64,000 bases of DNA from Falsarthrobacter nasiphocae (GCF_031456275.1 NZ_JAVDUI010000001.1:124001-188000); one strand, 5' to 3'. Positions 1 to 9,066 are shown, counted from the first letter of the stretch. Made by a program: numbers and translations. The notes: generated by a model from the letters alone, not told the origin.

Positions 1-629
1 ACCAAAGTCATTACCCCTGGAATATTGAAGAGCCGCCGGCGGCTGTCAGTCGACGTGCGCGCGCCAACACTAGGCTCGGCGGAGGGGGACACAGTCAGGG
101 TCAGAAAAAGCAGAGTGGCAGACGCCAAGGACAGCAAGGCGTTGACAACGAGCAGCACGTGAGGCCCTGCCACCGGCAGCAGTGCACCACCCAGAGCGGG
201 AACGATGGCCATCGTCAACGCCGACGAGGCGCTGACGGACCGAAGGACGTCCGGCTTGTCCTGCGGCGCGACATTCGTCGAAATCAGGGTCATGAACAGG
301 GGGTTGAGAATGCTCCTCAACACCATTGACACACCTGCATAGGCATAGATGGCGCCCAAGTACGTGACGAAGAACGAGGCAACAATGGTCAACGCGGCGA
401 CGCCGACCTGAATCAAGATCCACGTCCGGTACACCGCCCGTGGGGGGACCCGCCGCGCCACCGCCCCTGCGACGAGGAGCGCTGGGGCCGTCTGCGCCAG
501 GAACAGGCCGACGGCCGCTGAAGACCCATGGGTCTGCTGAATGAAGACAATGAGAGCAATGAACGTCAGCCAGTTGCCCGCCCCCGAGAGCAGGGCGGCC
601 GCTGGAAAGACGATTCGCACGCGCTTCAT
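1..629 (-). CDS. MFS transporter, N-terminal part, cut by the window edge
   Basis: The reading frame starts at ATG 629 and is still open at base 1, giving about 209 residues. It begins MKRVRIVFPAAALLSG and contains alternating hydrophobic helices with a loop like that after MFS helix 2 (VARRVPPRAVYR), so I read it as the first five to six membrane helices of a major facilitator transporter. An AGGAG sequence lies 5 bases before ATG 629. In-frame ATGs at 644, 656 and 707 would add N-terminal residues but lack as good a ribosome site. The substrate cannot be told. The 316 bases upstream, to 945, hold only a TATAAT box and a hairpin, with no other gene seen. Confidence 0.75.
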   Translation of the reverse strand, partial: MKRVRIVFPAAALLSGAGNWLTFIALIVFIQQTHGSSAAVGLFLAQTAPALLVAGAVARRVPPRAVYRTWILIQVGVAALTIVASFFVTYLGAIYAYAGVSMVLRSILNPLFMTLISTNVAPQDKPDVLRSVSASSALTMAIVPALGGALLPVAGPHVLLVVNALLSLASATLLFLTLTVSPSAEPSVGARTSTDSRRRLFNIPGVMTL

Positions 630-848
630 ACGGCTCCTGACCATCAGTCCCCTCATGCCATCGGCACGCTGTGCTGCGGTACAGCGTCTGACCTTCTCCA
701 CGCCCATCCTGAAGGGGTCTTCCCCCATGCCCGTCGGAATGATCGCCAGGCCTGCAGCCGTCCCCATGAGGCGCGTGAGATCAGCGCAGTATTGGGAAAA
801 TCCCCCTGTTGCGCGTCTTCGAGAGGCGTGGGGGATGTCGTTCTACAA

Positions 849-854
849 ATTATA
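849..854 (-). promoter_or_regulatory. Candidate -10 box of the MFS gene
   Basis: A perfect TATAAT on the minus strand, in an unusually AT-rich patch, about 220 bases before the MFS start at 629. No good -35 hexamer sits 16-18 bases upstream, so this is a candidate only. Confidence 0.35.
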
Positions 855-890
855 ACGGATGGCAAGTGCTCGAGTTGTGCGCGGATACGC

Positions 891-935
891 CAACGGCGGC
901 CGGCTGGTCCTTGCAGGACCGCCCGGCCGCCGTTG
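891..935 (-). terminator. Hairpin downstream of terC
   Basis: A perfect 13-bp inverted repeat (891-903 against 923-935). Its loop contains a second inverted repeat (906-910 against 916-920), so the whole 45 bases fold into one long hairpin. It begins 10 bases past the terC stop. There is no T-run after it, as is common for high-GC actinobacterial terminators. Confidence 0.6.
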
Positions 936-945
936 CGGTGTGCAG

Positions 946-2271
946 CTAGTGAGCCGCGTGCGAACCGTTGCCCGGCTGACGGGCCGGCGCCGAGGCGGTC
1001 TCCTTGTCGGAACGGGACGATGCCGCCTTCGCGTCGCTCGCAGTGACGCCATGCTCCTTGAGAGCGCCGACGATCTCCTTGAGGGAGCGCGGGTCATTGG
1101 GGCTCGTCTCGGGGAACTCGACGTTCACGCGGGGGTTCTCGTCCACCGTGACGGCACGGTCGTACCGCGAGACGAGCTCACCGGCGGCGGCGCGGAACTC
1201 GGGCTGCTCCAGCGCCTTGGCCCGCTCTGCCTCTGTGGCCGCATACTCCTCGTGAGCGCGCTCGTAGTGCTCGAACGCCGCACGGAGCTCGGAGCTGGCC
1301 TGCGCCGCCTTGCCCTTGGGGCTGAGGAGAGACGCAACCGTCGCGATGACGATGACACCGAGGATGATCGCCAGGGAGACGAACGTGTTGATCTCCGGGG
1401 CCCATTCGATGTGCTCGCCACCGTTGATGAACGGAACCTCGTTCACGTGCATCGCGTGGAAGATGAGCTTCACGCCGATGAAGCCGAGAATGATCGAGAG
1501 ACCATGCTTGAGGTAGATCAGGCGCTCCATGAGGCCGCCGAGCAGGAAGTACAGCTGGCGCAGACCCATGAGCGCGAAGATGTTGGCCGTGAAGACGATG
1601 AAGGGCGACTGGGTCAGGCCGAAGATGGCCGGGATCGAGTCGAACGCGAACATGAGGTCGGTCAGGCCGATCGTCACGAAGACGACGAGCATCGGGGTGA
1701 AGAGGCGCTTGCCGTCGACGGTGGTGCGCAGCTTGCCGCCGTCGTAGTGCTCGGTCATGGGGATGACCTTGCGAAGGCGACCGATGAGCGGGTTCTCCCC
1801 CGCCTCGTCCTCGCCGTCATCCGTGGCCTGCTTGTACGCAGTCCAGAGGAGGAACGCGCCGAAGATGTAGAAGACGAACGAGTAGCGCTCGATGACCACG
1901 GCACCCAGCAGAATGAAGATGCCGCGGAGGACCAGGGCAATGATGATGCCCACCATGAGCACTTCTTGCTGGTACTTCCGCGGGACCGAGAAGCGCGCCA
2001 TGATAACGATGAAGACAAACAGGTTGTCAATGCTGAGGCTGTACTCGGTGATCCAGCCGGCGAGGAACTGCGTGCCGTGCTCATGCCCGGTGAAGATGTA
2101 CATGAGGGCCGCGAAGATGAGGGCCAGCGTCACGTAGAAGCCGACCCACAGGCCGGCCTCCTTCATGCTGGGCTCGTGAGGACGCTTGAGAACGAGAAGC
2201 AGGTCCGCGATCAGAATGACGCCGAGGACGACGAACGTTCCAATCTCGAACCACAGGGGCAATTGGAGCAT
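946..2271 (-). CDS. terC: TerC/Alx family membrane protein (probable manganese exporter)
   Basis: A 441-residue integral membrane protein. It begins MLQLPLWFEIGTFV and carries the TerC-family segments TEYSLSIDNLFVF (an acidic/asparagine metal-site helix) and, later, DLMFAFDSIPAIFG, the two pseudo-symmetric core motifs of the family. About nine hydrophobic helices lie in the first 330 residues. The last 110 residues are a charged, alanine-rich cytoplasmic tail not needed in shorter family members. The start at 2271 is preferred over an upstream extension because the residues before it fall in the structured leader and an AAGG lies about 10 bases upstream. TerC/Alx proteins are associated with Mn2+ export and partner with secreted metalloproteins. 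The riboswitch in front supports Mn2+ control. Confidence 0.88.
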   Translation of the reverse strand: MLQLPLWFEIGTFVVLGVILIADLLLVLKRPHEPSMKEAGLWVGFYVTLALIFAALMYIFTGHEHGTQFLAGWITEYSLSIDNLFVFIVIMARFSVPRKYQQEVLMVGIIIALVLRGIFILLGAVVIERYSFVFYIFGAFLLWTAYKQATDDGEDEAGENPLIGRLRKVIPMTEHYDGGKLRTTVDGKRLFTPMLVVFVTIGLTDLMFAFDSIPAIFGLTQSPFIVFTANIFALMGLRQLYFLLGGLMERLIYLKHGLSIILGFIGVKLIFHAMHVNEVPFINGGEHIEWAPEINTFVSLAIILGVIVIATVASLLSPKGKAAQASSELRAAFEHYERAHEEYAATEAERAKALEQPEFRAAAGELVSRYDRAVTVDENPRVNVEFPETSPNDPRSLKEIVGALKEHGVTASDAKAASSRSDKETASAPARQPGNGSHAAH

Positions 2272-2380
2272 GTGGACACAACCTTCGTTGAGACGGATGG
2301 TGATGCCGCGGTGTCGGAGGCTCGCCCTTGGGCAGGCCAGGGGGCTGCCGATCACGACGGCGCGGTTCGCAAGTCTCTCC

Positions 2381-2487
2381 GGCAGCCCTTCTGGGCTGCC
2401 CGCTGTGCCCGGAGACCTCAGGCCGTGCCGATGCTGGGCGGCCGAGGTCTCGTGCTGACGTCCACAGCGCGAACGGGATACTCCCCT
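2381..2487 (-). promoter_or_regulatory. yybP-ykoY (manganese) riboswitch upstream of terC
   Basis: Read on the minus strand, the leader has GTAGGGGAGTATCCC (invariant GGGGAGTA at 2479-2486), then a stem arm CGCTGTG (2463-2469) that pairs with CACAGCG (2401-2407). Inside it come GACGTCAGCACG and a hairpin GAGACCTC/GAGGTCTC (2444-2451 with 2412-2419), followed by CTCCGGGC. This order of GGGGAGTA helix, GACGTCA-type loop, closed hairpin and CCGGGC is that of actinobacterial yybP-ykoY RNAs. An 8-bp hairpin GGCAGCCC/GGGCTGCC (2381-2400) follows and may be part of the expression switch. The family binds Mn2+ and usually turns on terC/alx-like exporters. Confidence 0.8.
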
Positions 2488-2542
2488 ACGTTGCAGACCA
2501 GTCTACAGGGAGCCTCACGGGCCGTCCTGAGCGCGCCCAGGC

Positions 2543-4675
2543 CTAGGCGTGGCCTGCGCTTTTCATCTGGCGCAGCTCCTTCTTCAGATCCGCGACCTCG
2601 TCTCGAAGACGCCCCGCCAGCTCGAACTGGAGTTCCTCCGCCGCAGCGTTCATCTGGTCCGTGAGTTCGCGGATGAGCGTGACAAGATCCTCCGCGCCGG
2701 CTGTTGAGAGCCCGTCCTTGCGAACCTGGTCCGCCGCCTTGGCCCCGGCCCGGCGTGCACGCTGGTCCTCCGTGATCGTGGCGTTGAACCCCCGCTTGCC
2801 CTTGCCGTATTCGAACTGCCCGAGGAGCTCGTCCGTGTCCGCGCCCTCACGCGTGAGCTGGTCAGTGATGTCCGCAATGCGCTTCTGAAGCGGCTTGGGA
2901 TCAATACCGTGCTTGAGGTTGTGCGCCACCTGGATCTCGCGACGGCGGTTGGTCTCCTCAATGGCCTGCTCCATGGACGCCGTGACGCGGTCCGCGTACA
3001 TGTGGACTTCGCCAGACACGTTGCGGGCCGCGCGGCCGATGGTCTGGATGAGGCTCGTCGTCGAGCGGAGGAACCCCTCCTTGTCCGCGTCCAAGATGCT
3101 CACAAGGGACACCTCGGGGAGGTCGAGTCCCTCACGCAGCAGGTTGATGCCCACGAGGACATCGAAGGTGCCGAGTCGCAGCTCACGGAGGAGCTCAACG
3201 CGGCGGAGGGTGTCGACATCGGAGTGGAGGTACTCCACCTTGACCCCGTGGTCGAGGAGGTACTCCGTCAGATCCTCCGACATGCGCTTGGTCAGCGTGG
3301 TGACGAGGACGCGCTCATTCTTGGCCACGCGGACGCGGATCTGCTCCAGGAGATCGTCGATCTGTCCCTTGGTGGGCTTGACGACGATCTGCGGATCGAC
3401 GAGGCCCGTGGGACGGATGATCTGCTCGACGACGCCGTCACTCTGTGCGAGCTCATACTTGCCCGGGGTGGCGGAGAGGTAGACGGTCTGGCCGATCCGG
3501 TCGAGGAACTCGTCCCACTTCAGCGGCCGGTTGTCCAGGGCACTGGGCAAGCGGAACCCGTGGTCGACGAGCGTTCGCTTGCGAGACGAGTCCCCCTCGT
3601 ACATGGCTCCGATCTGGGGGATGGTCACGTGGGACTCGTCGACGACGAGCAGGAAGTCATCCGGGAAGTAGTCGATGAGACAGTGCGGGGCAGAGCCAGG
3701 CCCGCGGCCGTCGATATGGCGGGAGTAGTTCTCGATGCCGTTGCAGAAGCCCATCTGCTGCATCATCTCGAGGTCATAGGTGGTCCGCATGCGCAGGCGC
3801 TGTGCCTCGACGAGCTTGTTCTGAGATTCGAGCTCGGCGAGCCTCGCGGCGAGCTCGTCCTCGATGGCCGTGATGGCGCGATTCATGCGCTCTGGGCCTG
3901 CGACGTAGTGGGAGGCCGGGAAGACGTACATCTCGTTCTCTTCCCTCACGATCTCCCCCGTCAGCGGATGCAGAGTGTAGATGGCCTCGATCTCGTCCCC
4001 GAAGAACTCCACGCGCAGGGCGAGCTCCTCATACATCGGGATGATCTCAACGGTGTCCCCGCGCACGCGGAACGTGCCGCGGTGGAAGTCGTGGTCGTTC
4101 CGGACGTACTGCATCTGGACAAACTGCCGGAGCAGCTGGTCCCGGTCCATCTCCTCCCCCTTGCGGAGGGTCACCATGCCTGCCACGTACTCTTCAGGCG
4201 TGCCGAGGCCGTAGATGCAGGAGACGGTGGCGACGACGACGACGTCCCGGCGGGTCAAGAGGGCGTTGGTGGCCGAGTGGCGAAGACGCTCGACCTCGTC
4301 ATTGACGGAGGAGTCCTTCTCGATGAAGGTGTCCGTCTGAGGGACGTAGGCCTCGGGCTGGTAGTAGTCGTAATACGAAACGAAGTACTCCACAGCGTTG
4401 TTGGGCAGCAGCTCCCGGAACTCGTTGGCGAGCTGGGCCGCCAAGGTCTTGTTCTGAACCATGACGAGCGTGGGCCGCTGCACCTTCTCGATGAGCCAGG
4501 CGGTGGTCGCCGACTTGCCCGTGCCCGTGGCACCCATGAGGACGATGTCCTTCTCCCCCGCTTCAAGCCGCTCCGCCAGCTCCTTGATAGCCTGCGGCTG
4601 GTCCCCGGCGGGCTGGTACTGGCTGACGACCTCGAAAGGTGCGACGACGCGGTTGATCTTCTGTGCCAAGCTCAT
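2543..4675 (-). CDS. uvrB: Excinuclease ABC subunit B
   Basis: A 710-residue UvrB, the helicase-like damage-verification subunit of nucleotide excision repair, which receives DNA from UvrA and recruits UvrC. The Walker A motif GATGTGKS is at residues 48-55. The beta-hairpin that clamps a DNA strand ([12 protein letters not shown]) is at about 101-112. Helicase motifs such as VDESH and [10 protein letters not shown] follow, and a C-terminal UVR domain (about 660-695) binds UvrC. Length is normal. The start is fixed by a TAGGGT -10 box six bases before the ATG, indicating a leaderless mRNA. It lies between terC and coaE, as in related genomes. Confidence 0.97.
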   Translation of the reverse strand: MSLAQKINRVVAPFEVVSQYQPAGDQPQAIKELAERLEAGEKDIVLMGATGTGKSATTAWLIEKVQRPTLVMVQNKTLAAQLANEFRELLPNNAVEYFVSYYDYYQPEAYVPQTDTFIEKDSSVNDEVERLRHSATNALLTRRDVVVVATVSCIYGLGTPEEYVAGMVTLRKGEEMDRDQLLRQFVQMQYVRNDHDFHRGTFRVRGDTVEIIPMYEELALRVEFFGDEIEAIYTLHPLTGEIVREENEMYVFPASHYVAGPERMNRAITAIEDELAARLAELESQNKLVEAQRLRMRTTYDLEMMQQMGFCNGIENYSRHIDGRGPGSAPHCLIDYFPDDFLLVVDESHVTIPQIGAMYEGDSSRKRTLVDHGFRLPSALDNRPLKWDEFLDRIGQTVYLSATPGKYELAQSDGVVEQIIRPTGLVDPQIVVKPTKGQIDDLLEQIRVRVAKNERVLVTTLTKRMSEDLTEYLLDHGVKVEYLHSDVDTLRRVELLRELRLGTFDVLVGINLLREGLDLPEVSLVSILDADKEGFLRSTTSLIQTIGRAARNVSGEVHMYADRVTASMEQAIEETNRRREIQVAHNLKHGIDPKPLQKRIADITDQLTREGADTDELLGQFEYGKGKRGFNATITEDQRARRAGAKAADQVRKDGLSTAGAEDLVTLIRELTDQMNAAAEELQFELAGRLRDEVADLKKELRQMKSAGHA

Positions 4676-4681
4676 ACCCCA

Positions 4682-4687
4682 ACCCTA
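4682..4687 (-). promoter_or_regulatory. Leaderless -10 box of uvrB
   Basis: TAGGGT on the minus strand, followed by six bases and then the uvrB ATG. This spacing places the transcription start at the ATG itself. There is no ribosome-binding site. Confidence 0.55.
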
Positions 4688-4731
4688 GTGGGAGGGGTGG
4701 ACACGATCAGCCCACGCGAGGCGCAGGGCCG

Positions 4732-5016
4732 CTAACCGGCGTTGCCCTGCGTCATCATGCTGATGAGCACCGACCCGAAGACCGCGACGATGAACAGGGC
4801 GCCGAGAACGGTCAGGATGAGGTTGATGACGAAGCCGATGTGCCCCAACTCGCCGCTGAATCCGGCCTCGCGGGAGTTCTTGCGTCCGATGTACCCGAGG
4901 ATGACGCCGACCAGCGGCATGAAGAAGATTGCCACAATAGACAGGATGCCCAGGATCTTGCCGGGATCTTCGCGGTAGGCCGGTGCCTGCTGGCCATAGG
5001 GCTGGGGCTGAGACAT
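4732..5016 (-). CDS. DUF4190-type small membrane protein
   Basis: A 94-residue protein with a proline/glutamine/tyrosine-rich cytoplasmic start (MSQPQPYGQQ), then two hydrophobic stretches: ILGILSIVAIFFMPLVGVIL (about 22-41) and a second from about 60 to 87. A charged turn (GYIGRKNSREAG) lies between them. This two-helix layout with a Pro-rich N-terminus is that of DUF4190 proteins. Function is unknown. A GAGAGGA lies 8 bases before the start. It sits alone between uvrB and coaE on the same strand. Confidence 0.75.
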   Translation of the reverse strand: MSQPQPYGQQAPAYREDPGKILGILSIVAIFFMPLVGVILGYIGRKNSREAGFSGELGHIGFVINLILTVLGALFIVAVFGSVLISMMTQGNAG

Positions 5017-5169
5017 CAGGGCGTCCTCTCGTCGTGCGGGTCCGTGCCTGTCCCGTACGGGACCGGATGGCTGTGCCCAATTTTACCTGGCACGCTCCCC
5101 ACGCCCCGCCGGAAACGCCGCCCTGTCCCAGCCGCCAGCCGCCCCAGCAGCCCCGACACGGTCGCGCAA

Positions 5170-5826
5170 TCACCGGGCCGCGAGCCCCTCCAGCGTCTCC
5201 CACAGCTCGTCCGCCGCGCGGTGCAGGTCCTCGAGGCTGCCTTCGTTCTCGATGACAAGGTCCGCCACCGCTTCCCGCTCCGCACGAGTGGCCTGCGCGG
5301 CGATGCGCGCCTCGGCCGCCTCGCGGGTCATTCCGCGCCGGGTGACCATCCGCTCGATCCTTGTCTCGTCGTCCGCCTCGACCGTCGCCACGAAGGCGAA
5401 CTCCCCCGCGCGCCCGGTCTCCGCCAAGAGCGGAATGTCTTGGACGATGACGCGGGCTCCCGCACGTCGGGCCGCCTCCACGGCGTCTGCCGCCGCAGCC
5501 CGGATCGCCGGATGCAGAATGGCATTGAGCCGCGCCCGCGCGTCGTCGTCCCCGAAGACCAGCGCCCCGAGGGCCGCACGGTCCAGGGTCCCGTCTGCCT
5601 CAAGAACTCCCGGCCCAAACGCCTCCGCGACCTCCGCGAGGGCCGGCTGCCCGGGCTCCACAACGCGGCGGGCCAGGACATCGGAGTCGACGACGACGGC
5701 GCCGCGCTCAGCGAGCCGCGCGGCCACGGCGGACTTGCCCGCGGCAATGCCGCCCGTCAGCGCGAAGACCGGCCGATCAGAGGAGTCATGGGCAGGGTCG
5801 GGCATCGCGGAGGCAGTCTCGTCCAT
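5170..5826 (-). CDS. coaE: Dephospho-CoA kinase
   Basis: CoaE phosphorylates dephospho-CoA on the ribose 3'-hydroxyl, the last step of coenzyme A synthesis. The 218-residue protein has the P-loop GGIAAGKS at about 25-32, the DSDVLARRVV segment of the nucleotide-binding domain and the LHPAIR motif of the CoA-binding lid. I start at ATG 5826 rather than 5835 because a TAGGAT -10 box ends seven bases before 5826, implying a leaderless transcript. In most actinobacteria coaE follows rpsA. Here its upstream neighbour is a divergent IMPACT gene and rpsA is 33 kb away. Confidence 0.95.
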   Translation of the reverse strand: MDETASAMPDPAHDSSDRPVFALTGGIAAGKSAVAARLAERGAVVVDSDVLARRVVEPGQPALAEVAEAFGPGVLEADGTLDRAALGALVFGDDDARARLNAILHPAIRAAAADAVEAARRAGARVIVQDIPLLAETGRAGEFAFVATVEADDETRIERMVTRRGMTREAAEARIAAQATRAEREAVADLVIENEGSLEDLHRAADELWETLEGLAAR

Positions 5827-5833
5827 GCCCGTC

Positions 5834-5843
5834 ATCCTAGACT
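5834..5843. promoter_or_regulatory. Overlapping divergent -10 boxes of coaE and the IMPACT gene
   Basis: The ten bases ATCCTAGACT contain TAGGAT on the minus strand (5834-5839, seven bases before coaE ATG 5826) and TAGACT on the plus strand (5838-5843, six bases before ATG 5850). The two -10 elements share two base pairs. No clear -35 is seen on either side. Confidence 0.5.
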
Positions 5844-5849
5844 GGAACC

Positions 5850-6500
5850 ATGCCCTCGCCCGATGCCTACACGGTCCTCGCCCGGCCCGCGCAGCACGAG
5901 ATCGAGATTCGCCGCTCGCGGTTCATCGCGTGCCTCCGCCGCGTCGAGTCCGAGGACGAGGCGCGCGCCTTCTTCGCCGAGATCGCGGCCGCCTACCCCG
6001 ACGCGCGCCACAGGTGCACGGCCTTCGCGCTGGGCCCCGAGCGCCGCGTGCAGCGCTCCAACGACGACGGCGAGCCGTCCGGCACCGCAGGCCGCCCCAT
6101 GCTCGAGGCCCTCACGCTGGCCTCGCCGCTCGGCGAACCCGACCTCTCGGATGTCGCGGCCGTCGTCGTCCGGTACTTCGGGGGCGTCCTCCTCGGCGCG
6201 GGCGGGCTGACCCGCGCGTACTCCAGCGCCGTCTCCGAGGCCCTCGAGACGGCGACCTTCGCCACCCGGGCGCGGCGGGAGCTCTTTGCCGTCTCCGTCC
6301 CCCACGCCAACGCGGGCCACGTGGAGGCGGAGATCCGCCGCGCGGGCTTCGCCGTGGCCGGCACCGACTACGAGGCCCAGGCCGTCATACACGTGGCCGC
6401 GGCCGCGGGCGCCGGCGAGGATCTCGCCCGCCTCCTTGCCTCCGTCACTCGCGGCGAGGCCGAACCGACCCCCGAAGGAGAGGCCTGGATCGATGTCTGA
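5850..6500 (+). CDS. IMPACT/YigZ family protein
   Basis: A 216-residue protein. The N-terminal UPF0029 (IMPACT-N) domain contains the family signatures RSRFIA, the HRCTAFALG strand, SNDDGEPSGTAGRPML and VVVRYFGGVLLGAGGL, roughly residues 15-120. A smaller ferredoxin-like C-terminal domain follows. YigZ/IMPACT proteins are conserved and thought to act in translation or ribosome quality control; the molecular role is not settled. The start is set by TAGACT six bases upstream (leaderless). The stop overlaps the start of the next gene, so the two are probably co-expressed. Confidence 0.88.
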   Translation: MPSPDAYTVLARPAQHEIEIRRSRFIACLRRVESEDEARAFFAEIAAAYPDARHRCTAFALGPERRVQRSNDDGEPSGTAGRPMLEALTLASPLGEPDLSDVAAVVVRYFGGVLLGAGGLTRAYSSAVSEALETATFATRARRELFAVSVPHANAGHVEAEIRRAGFAVAGTDYEAQAVIHVAAAAGAGEDLARLLASVTRGEAEPTPEGEAWIDV

Positions 6501-7704
6501 GCCCCAGACCCCTGCCCCGCTCGAGCTCCGGCCGCCCCGCGAGACGTCCCCCGAGCTGGCCGCGCTCTATGAGAGGCTCGGCCGATGGCCCGACGTCCAG
6601 GCGCCCGAGCTCGTGGCCGTCGACGCCGCAGACCGCCTGCTCGTGGACACGGCCCTCGCCATGCTCGCGGACGGGCCGCAGGAGGGGGCAGAGCCCCCGC
6701 GGGTCGTCGTCGCCGGAGAGACCTACGGCGCGGTGAGCCTTGCGATGGCCCAGGAGACGGGTCAGCGCGTGCTCGTGGTGACCGACTCGCAAGTGCACCG
6801 CAACGCGATCTTCAACAATGCGGCCGCCGCGGGCCTCGCCGAGCGGATCGAGTTCCTCGACCTGGAGGACCTCGCGGGGGCCACGGGCCGCGCGCCTGTC
6901 CTTGTGCTCGCCCTCGCGCCGCGCGCCCACGCGGTCCTTGAGGAATGGGCCGACGCCGCAGCCCGCCTCCCCGGGATCCTCGGCCTGCTCGTGGGCGGCC
7001 GGCTCAAGCACATGTCGCTCGGACTCAACGACCGGCTGGAGGCGTCCTTTGCCTCCGTCCAGCCGTCTCGAGCGCGCCAGAAGGCGCGCCTCATCTGGGC
7101 GTCCTCGCCGGCGCCGGGTCCTGAGCGGTCCTTCGTGACGCGGTCATCGCACGACGTCGGGCTGCGCGCACCGTTGACCCTCTGTGCCGTGCCGGGCGCG
7201 TTCGGGGCGGACCGGCTCGACCCGGGAACTCGCCTGCTGCTGCCGGTCCTGGCCGAGGAGCTGGCCGCGGCCACGCCCCCGCAGATCGTCGACGCGGGCT
7301 GCGGCAATGGGACCATCGCTGTGTTCGCGGCCCTCGTGGACCCCGAGGTGCGCGTCGTGGCGACCGACGTGTCCCGCGCAGCGATTCGCGCGACGGAGCT
7401 CACGGCGGAGGCCAACGGTGTGGAGATCAGGACGGTCCTGGACGACGCCCTCTCCACGTGGCCCGATGCGAGCGAGGACTTCATCGTCCTCAATCCGCCC
7501 TTCCATGCCGGGAACACGGTCACGGAGGACATCGCCCTCAAGCTCTTCGAGGCCGCGGGCCGCGTGCTCCGCCCGGGCGGGACTCTGCTGACCGTGTGGA
7601 ACGCGCCGCTCGCCTACTCCCGCCACCTCCGGCGCCACGTGGGCACCACGGTCACCGTGGCCTCGAACCGGAAGTTCCAGGTCACGCGCTCCCTCAAGGG
7701 GTAG
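6493..7704 (+). CDS. RsmC/RlmG-like class I SAM methyltransferase
   Basis: A 403-residue protein whose ATG overlaps the last codons of the IMPACT gene by eight bases. The C-terminal half is a Rossmann methyltransferase: motif I VDAGCGNG at about 266-273, the acidic post-I residue in VVATDVS, and the N6/N2-methylation motif NPPF at about 333-336, followed by LRPGGTLLTVWN. The N-terminal half (about 1-200) resembles the degenerate methyltransferase domain of RsmC/RlmG enzymes, which methylate guanine N2 in 16S or 23S rRNA. The exact target nucleotide cannot be chosen from sequence alone. Confidence 0.82.
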   Translation: MSEPQTPAPLELRPPRETSPELAALYERLGRWPDVQAPELVAVDAADRLLVDTALAMLADGPQEGAEPPRVVVAGETYGAVSLAMAQETGQRVLVVTDSQVHRNAIFNNAAAAGLAERIEFLDLEDLAGATGRAPVLVLALAPRAHAVLEEWADAAARLPGILGLLVGGRLKHMSLGLNDRLEASFASVQPSRARQKARLIWASSPAPGPERSFVTRSSHDVGLRAPLTLCAVPGAFGADRLDPGTRLLLPVLAEELAAATPPQIVDAGCGNGTIAVFAALVDPEVRVVATDVSRAAIRATELTAEANGVEIRTVLDDALSTWPDASEDFIVLNPPFHAGNTVTEDIALKLFEAAGRVLRPGGTLLTVWNAPLAYSRHLRRHVGTTVTVASNRKFQVTRSLKG

Positions 7705-7741
7705 TCGTCGACAGCGCGCCCTGCTTGATGGGACATTTCAC

Positions 7742-7772
7742 CCTTGACTAATCAAGGCGCTTGTTCTATAAG
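7742..7772 (+). promoter_or_regulatory. Consensus promoter with overlapping palindrome
   Basis: TTGACT (7744-7749), exactly 17 bases, then TATAAG (7767-7772), then six bases to GTG 7779: the best promoter in the window and a leaderless one. The -35 box is inside a 6-bp-arm inverted repeat, CCTTGA-CTAA-TCAAGG (7742-7757), which could be an operator. Confidence 0.65.
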
Positions 7773-7778
7773 CACTGT

Positions 7779-9062
7779 GTGAGTACTGCCCCGCCCATCA
7801 ACCCGTTCACGTCACCGTCCTACCGACGCTGGTTCGCGGGTGAAACCCTTCTGGCGCTCGGCGGGGCCATGGCGTTTGGGTCGACCCTTCTGGCTATCGA
7901 CCTCCTCGGCAGCGTCGAACAGGCCGGGCAGGTGGGCGGGCTCCTCGCCGGAGTCACGCTCGTGGGCACGCTCCTGGGCGGGGCGCTCGGCGACAGCTAC
8001 CCGCGGCGGACGCTCATCCGACGGGCCGTGCTCGTGAGCGCGGCCGGCGGAATCGTCCTCACAGCCATAGCCACTTGGGCGGGCCTAGGCGGAGACGCCG
8101 CCCCCTGGTGGCTCGCGGCCGGGTTCGTCGGGGCGTCCGCCGTCATCGCGCTCACCAACGCCCTCGCAGACCCGCCCCTGGACGGCGCGCTCAAGTCCCT
8201 CATCACGCCGGAGCAGTTCCCACGGGCCCTCAGCGCGGCGACCGCGCGCACCTCCGTGATCAGCATCGCGGGATCGCCCGCAGCGGGAGCTCTCTACGGC
8301 GTTCATCCGGCGCTGCCACCCGTCCTCAGCCTCGTCTGCGACGTTGCCTTCCTCGGCGTGCTCGGGCGCATCAGGGGAAATCTGGGGCCGCGCTCCGAGC
8401 AGGGTCAGACCGCCGCCGAACCCCGCAGTCCGCGGCTGGCGGCCGCCATGCGTGGTTTCCCCATGGGCCTCGCATTCCTTCGGTCGCGGCCTGCCCTGAG
8501 CCGGGTGCTCTGGTGCGCGCCACTCATCAACATCATGGTCTTCACCGCCGGATCGTGGGTCATTTTCCGCCTCAGCGAGGACGGCGTTGACGCGTTCGGG
8601 ATCGGGCTCGCAAGCGCCGGGTTCGCGGTCGGAGGCATCCTCGGCAGCGCCGCGGCTCCGTTCGTGACGGACAGGGTCCCAGCCGGGGTGCTGGCCATCG
8701 GCGGCCTGGGCCTGATGTCGGCGCTTTTCGCGGCTCTTTTCGTCCTTCCGCACACGCCGGCGGTGATGTTCGCCGTGACGGCCCTGTGCATGATCCCGTC
8801 CCCCGCGCTCAACGGCGCGCTCTTCGGCCACGTCTTCGCTGAGACGCCGGACTCTCTCCAGAGCCGCGTCCAGGCCACGTTCATGGTCGTCGCGGACCTC
8901 GCTCGCGTACCGGCCCCGATCCTCGCCGGGTTTGCGGCCGGGCGAGGCCTGGACGCGCCGCTCGGCCTGGCCGTGTGCGGGATTGGCGTGACGGGCGTGA
9001 CGCTGCTGGCCACGTCGAAGCACGTCCGGGAAATCGGCCGCCGCGGCGCTGCAGCGGACTAA
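7779..9062 (+). CDS. MFS transporter (drug-exporter-like)
   Basis: A 427-residue, 12-helix major facilitator protein (VSTAPPINPFTSPSYRRWF...). The loop after helix 2 reads GALGDSYPRRTLIRR, the conserved GxLaDrxGrr position of the superfamily, so the protein is probably a proton-driven exporter. Substrate is unknown. The start is taken as GTG 7779, not the in-frame TTG at 7761, because the TTG lies inside the promoter (between the -35 and -10 boxes) and would not be transcribed. It stands alone and ends 4 bases before the convergent yedK gene. Confidence 0.85.
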   Translation: MSTAPPINPFTSPSYRRWFAGETLLALGGAMAFGSTLLAIDLLGSVEQAGQVGGLLAGVTLVGTLLGGALGDSYPRRTLIRRAVLVSAAGGIVLTAIATWAGLGGDAAPWWLAAGFVGASAVIALTNALADPPLDGALKSLITPEQFPRALSAATARTSVISIAGSPAAGALYGVHPALPPVLSLVCDVAFLGVLGRIRGNLGPRSEQGQTAAEPRSPRLAAAMRGFPMGLAFLRSRPALSRVLWCAPLINIMVFTAGSWVIFRLSEDGVDAFGIGLASAGFAVGGILGSAAAPFVTDRVPAGVLAIGGLGLMSALFAALFVLPHTPAVMFAVTALCMIPSPALNGALFGHVFAETPDSLQSRVQATFMVVADLARVPAPILAGFAAGRGLDAPLGLAVCGIGVTGVTLLATSKHVREIGRRGAAAD

Positions 9063-9066
9063 CGCC

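Noticed and set aside
859-2664. A 601-codon open frame on the plus strand over terC, and similar long plus-strand frames over uvrB, rpsA, nrdE, polA, pyk and gltB
   Set aside because: They are antisense shadows of real genes in GC-rich DNA: Asp/Glu/Arg/Val-rich, without domains or ribosome sites.
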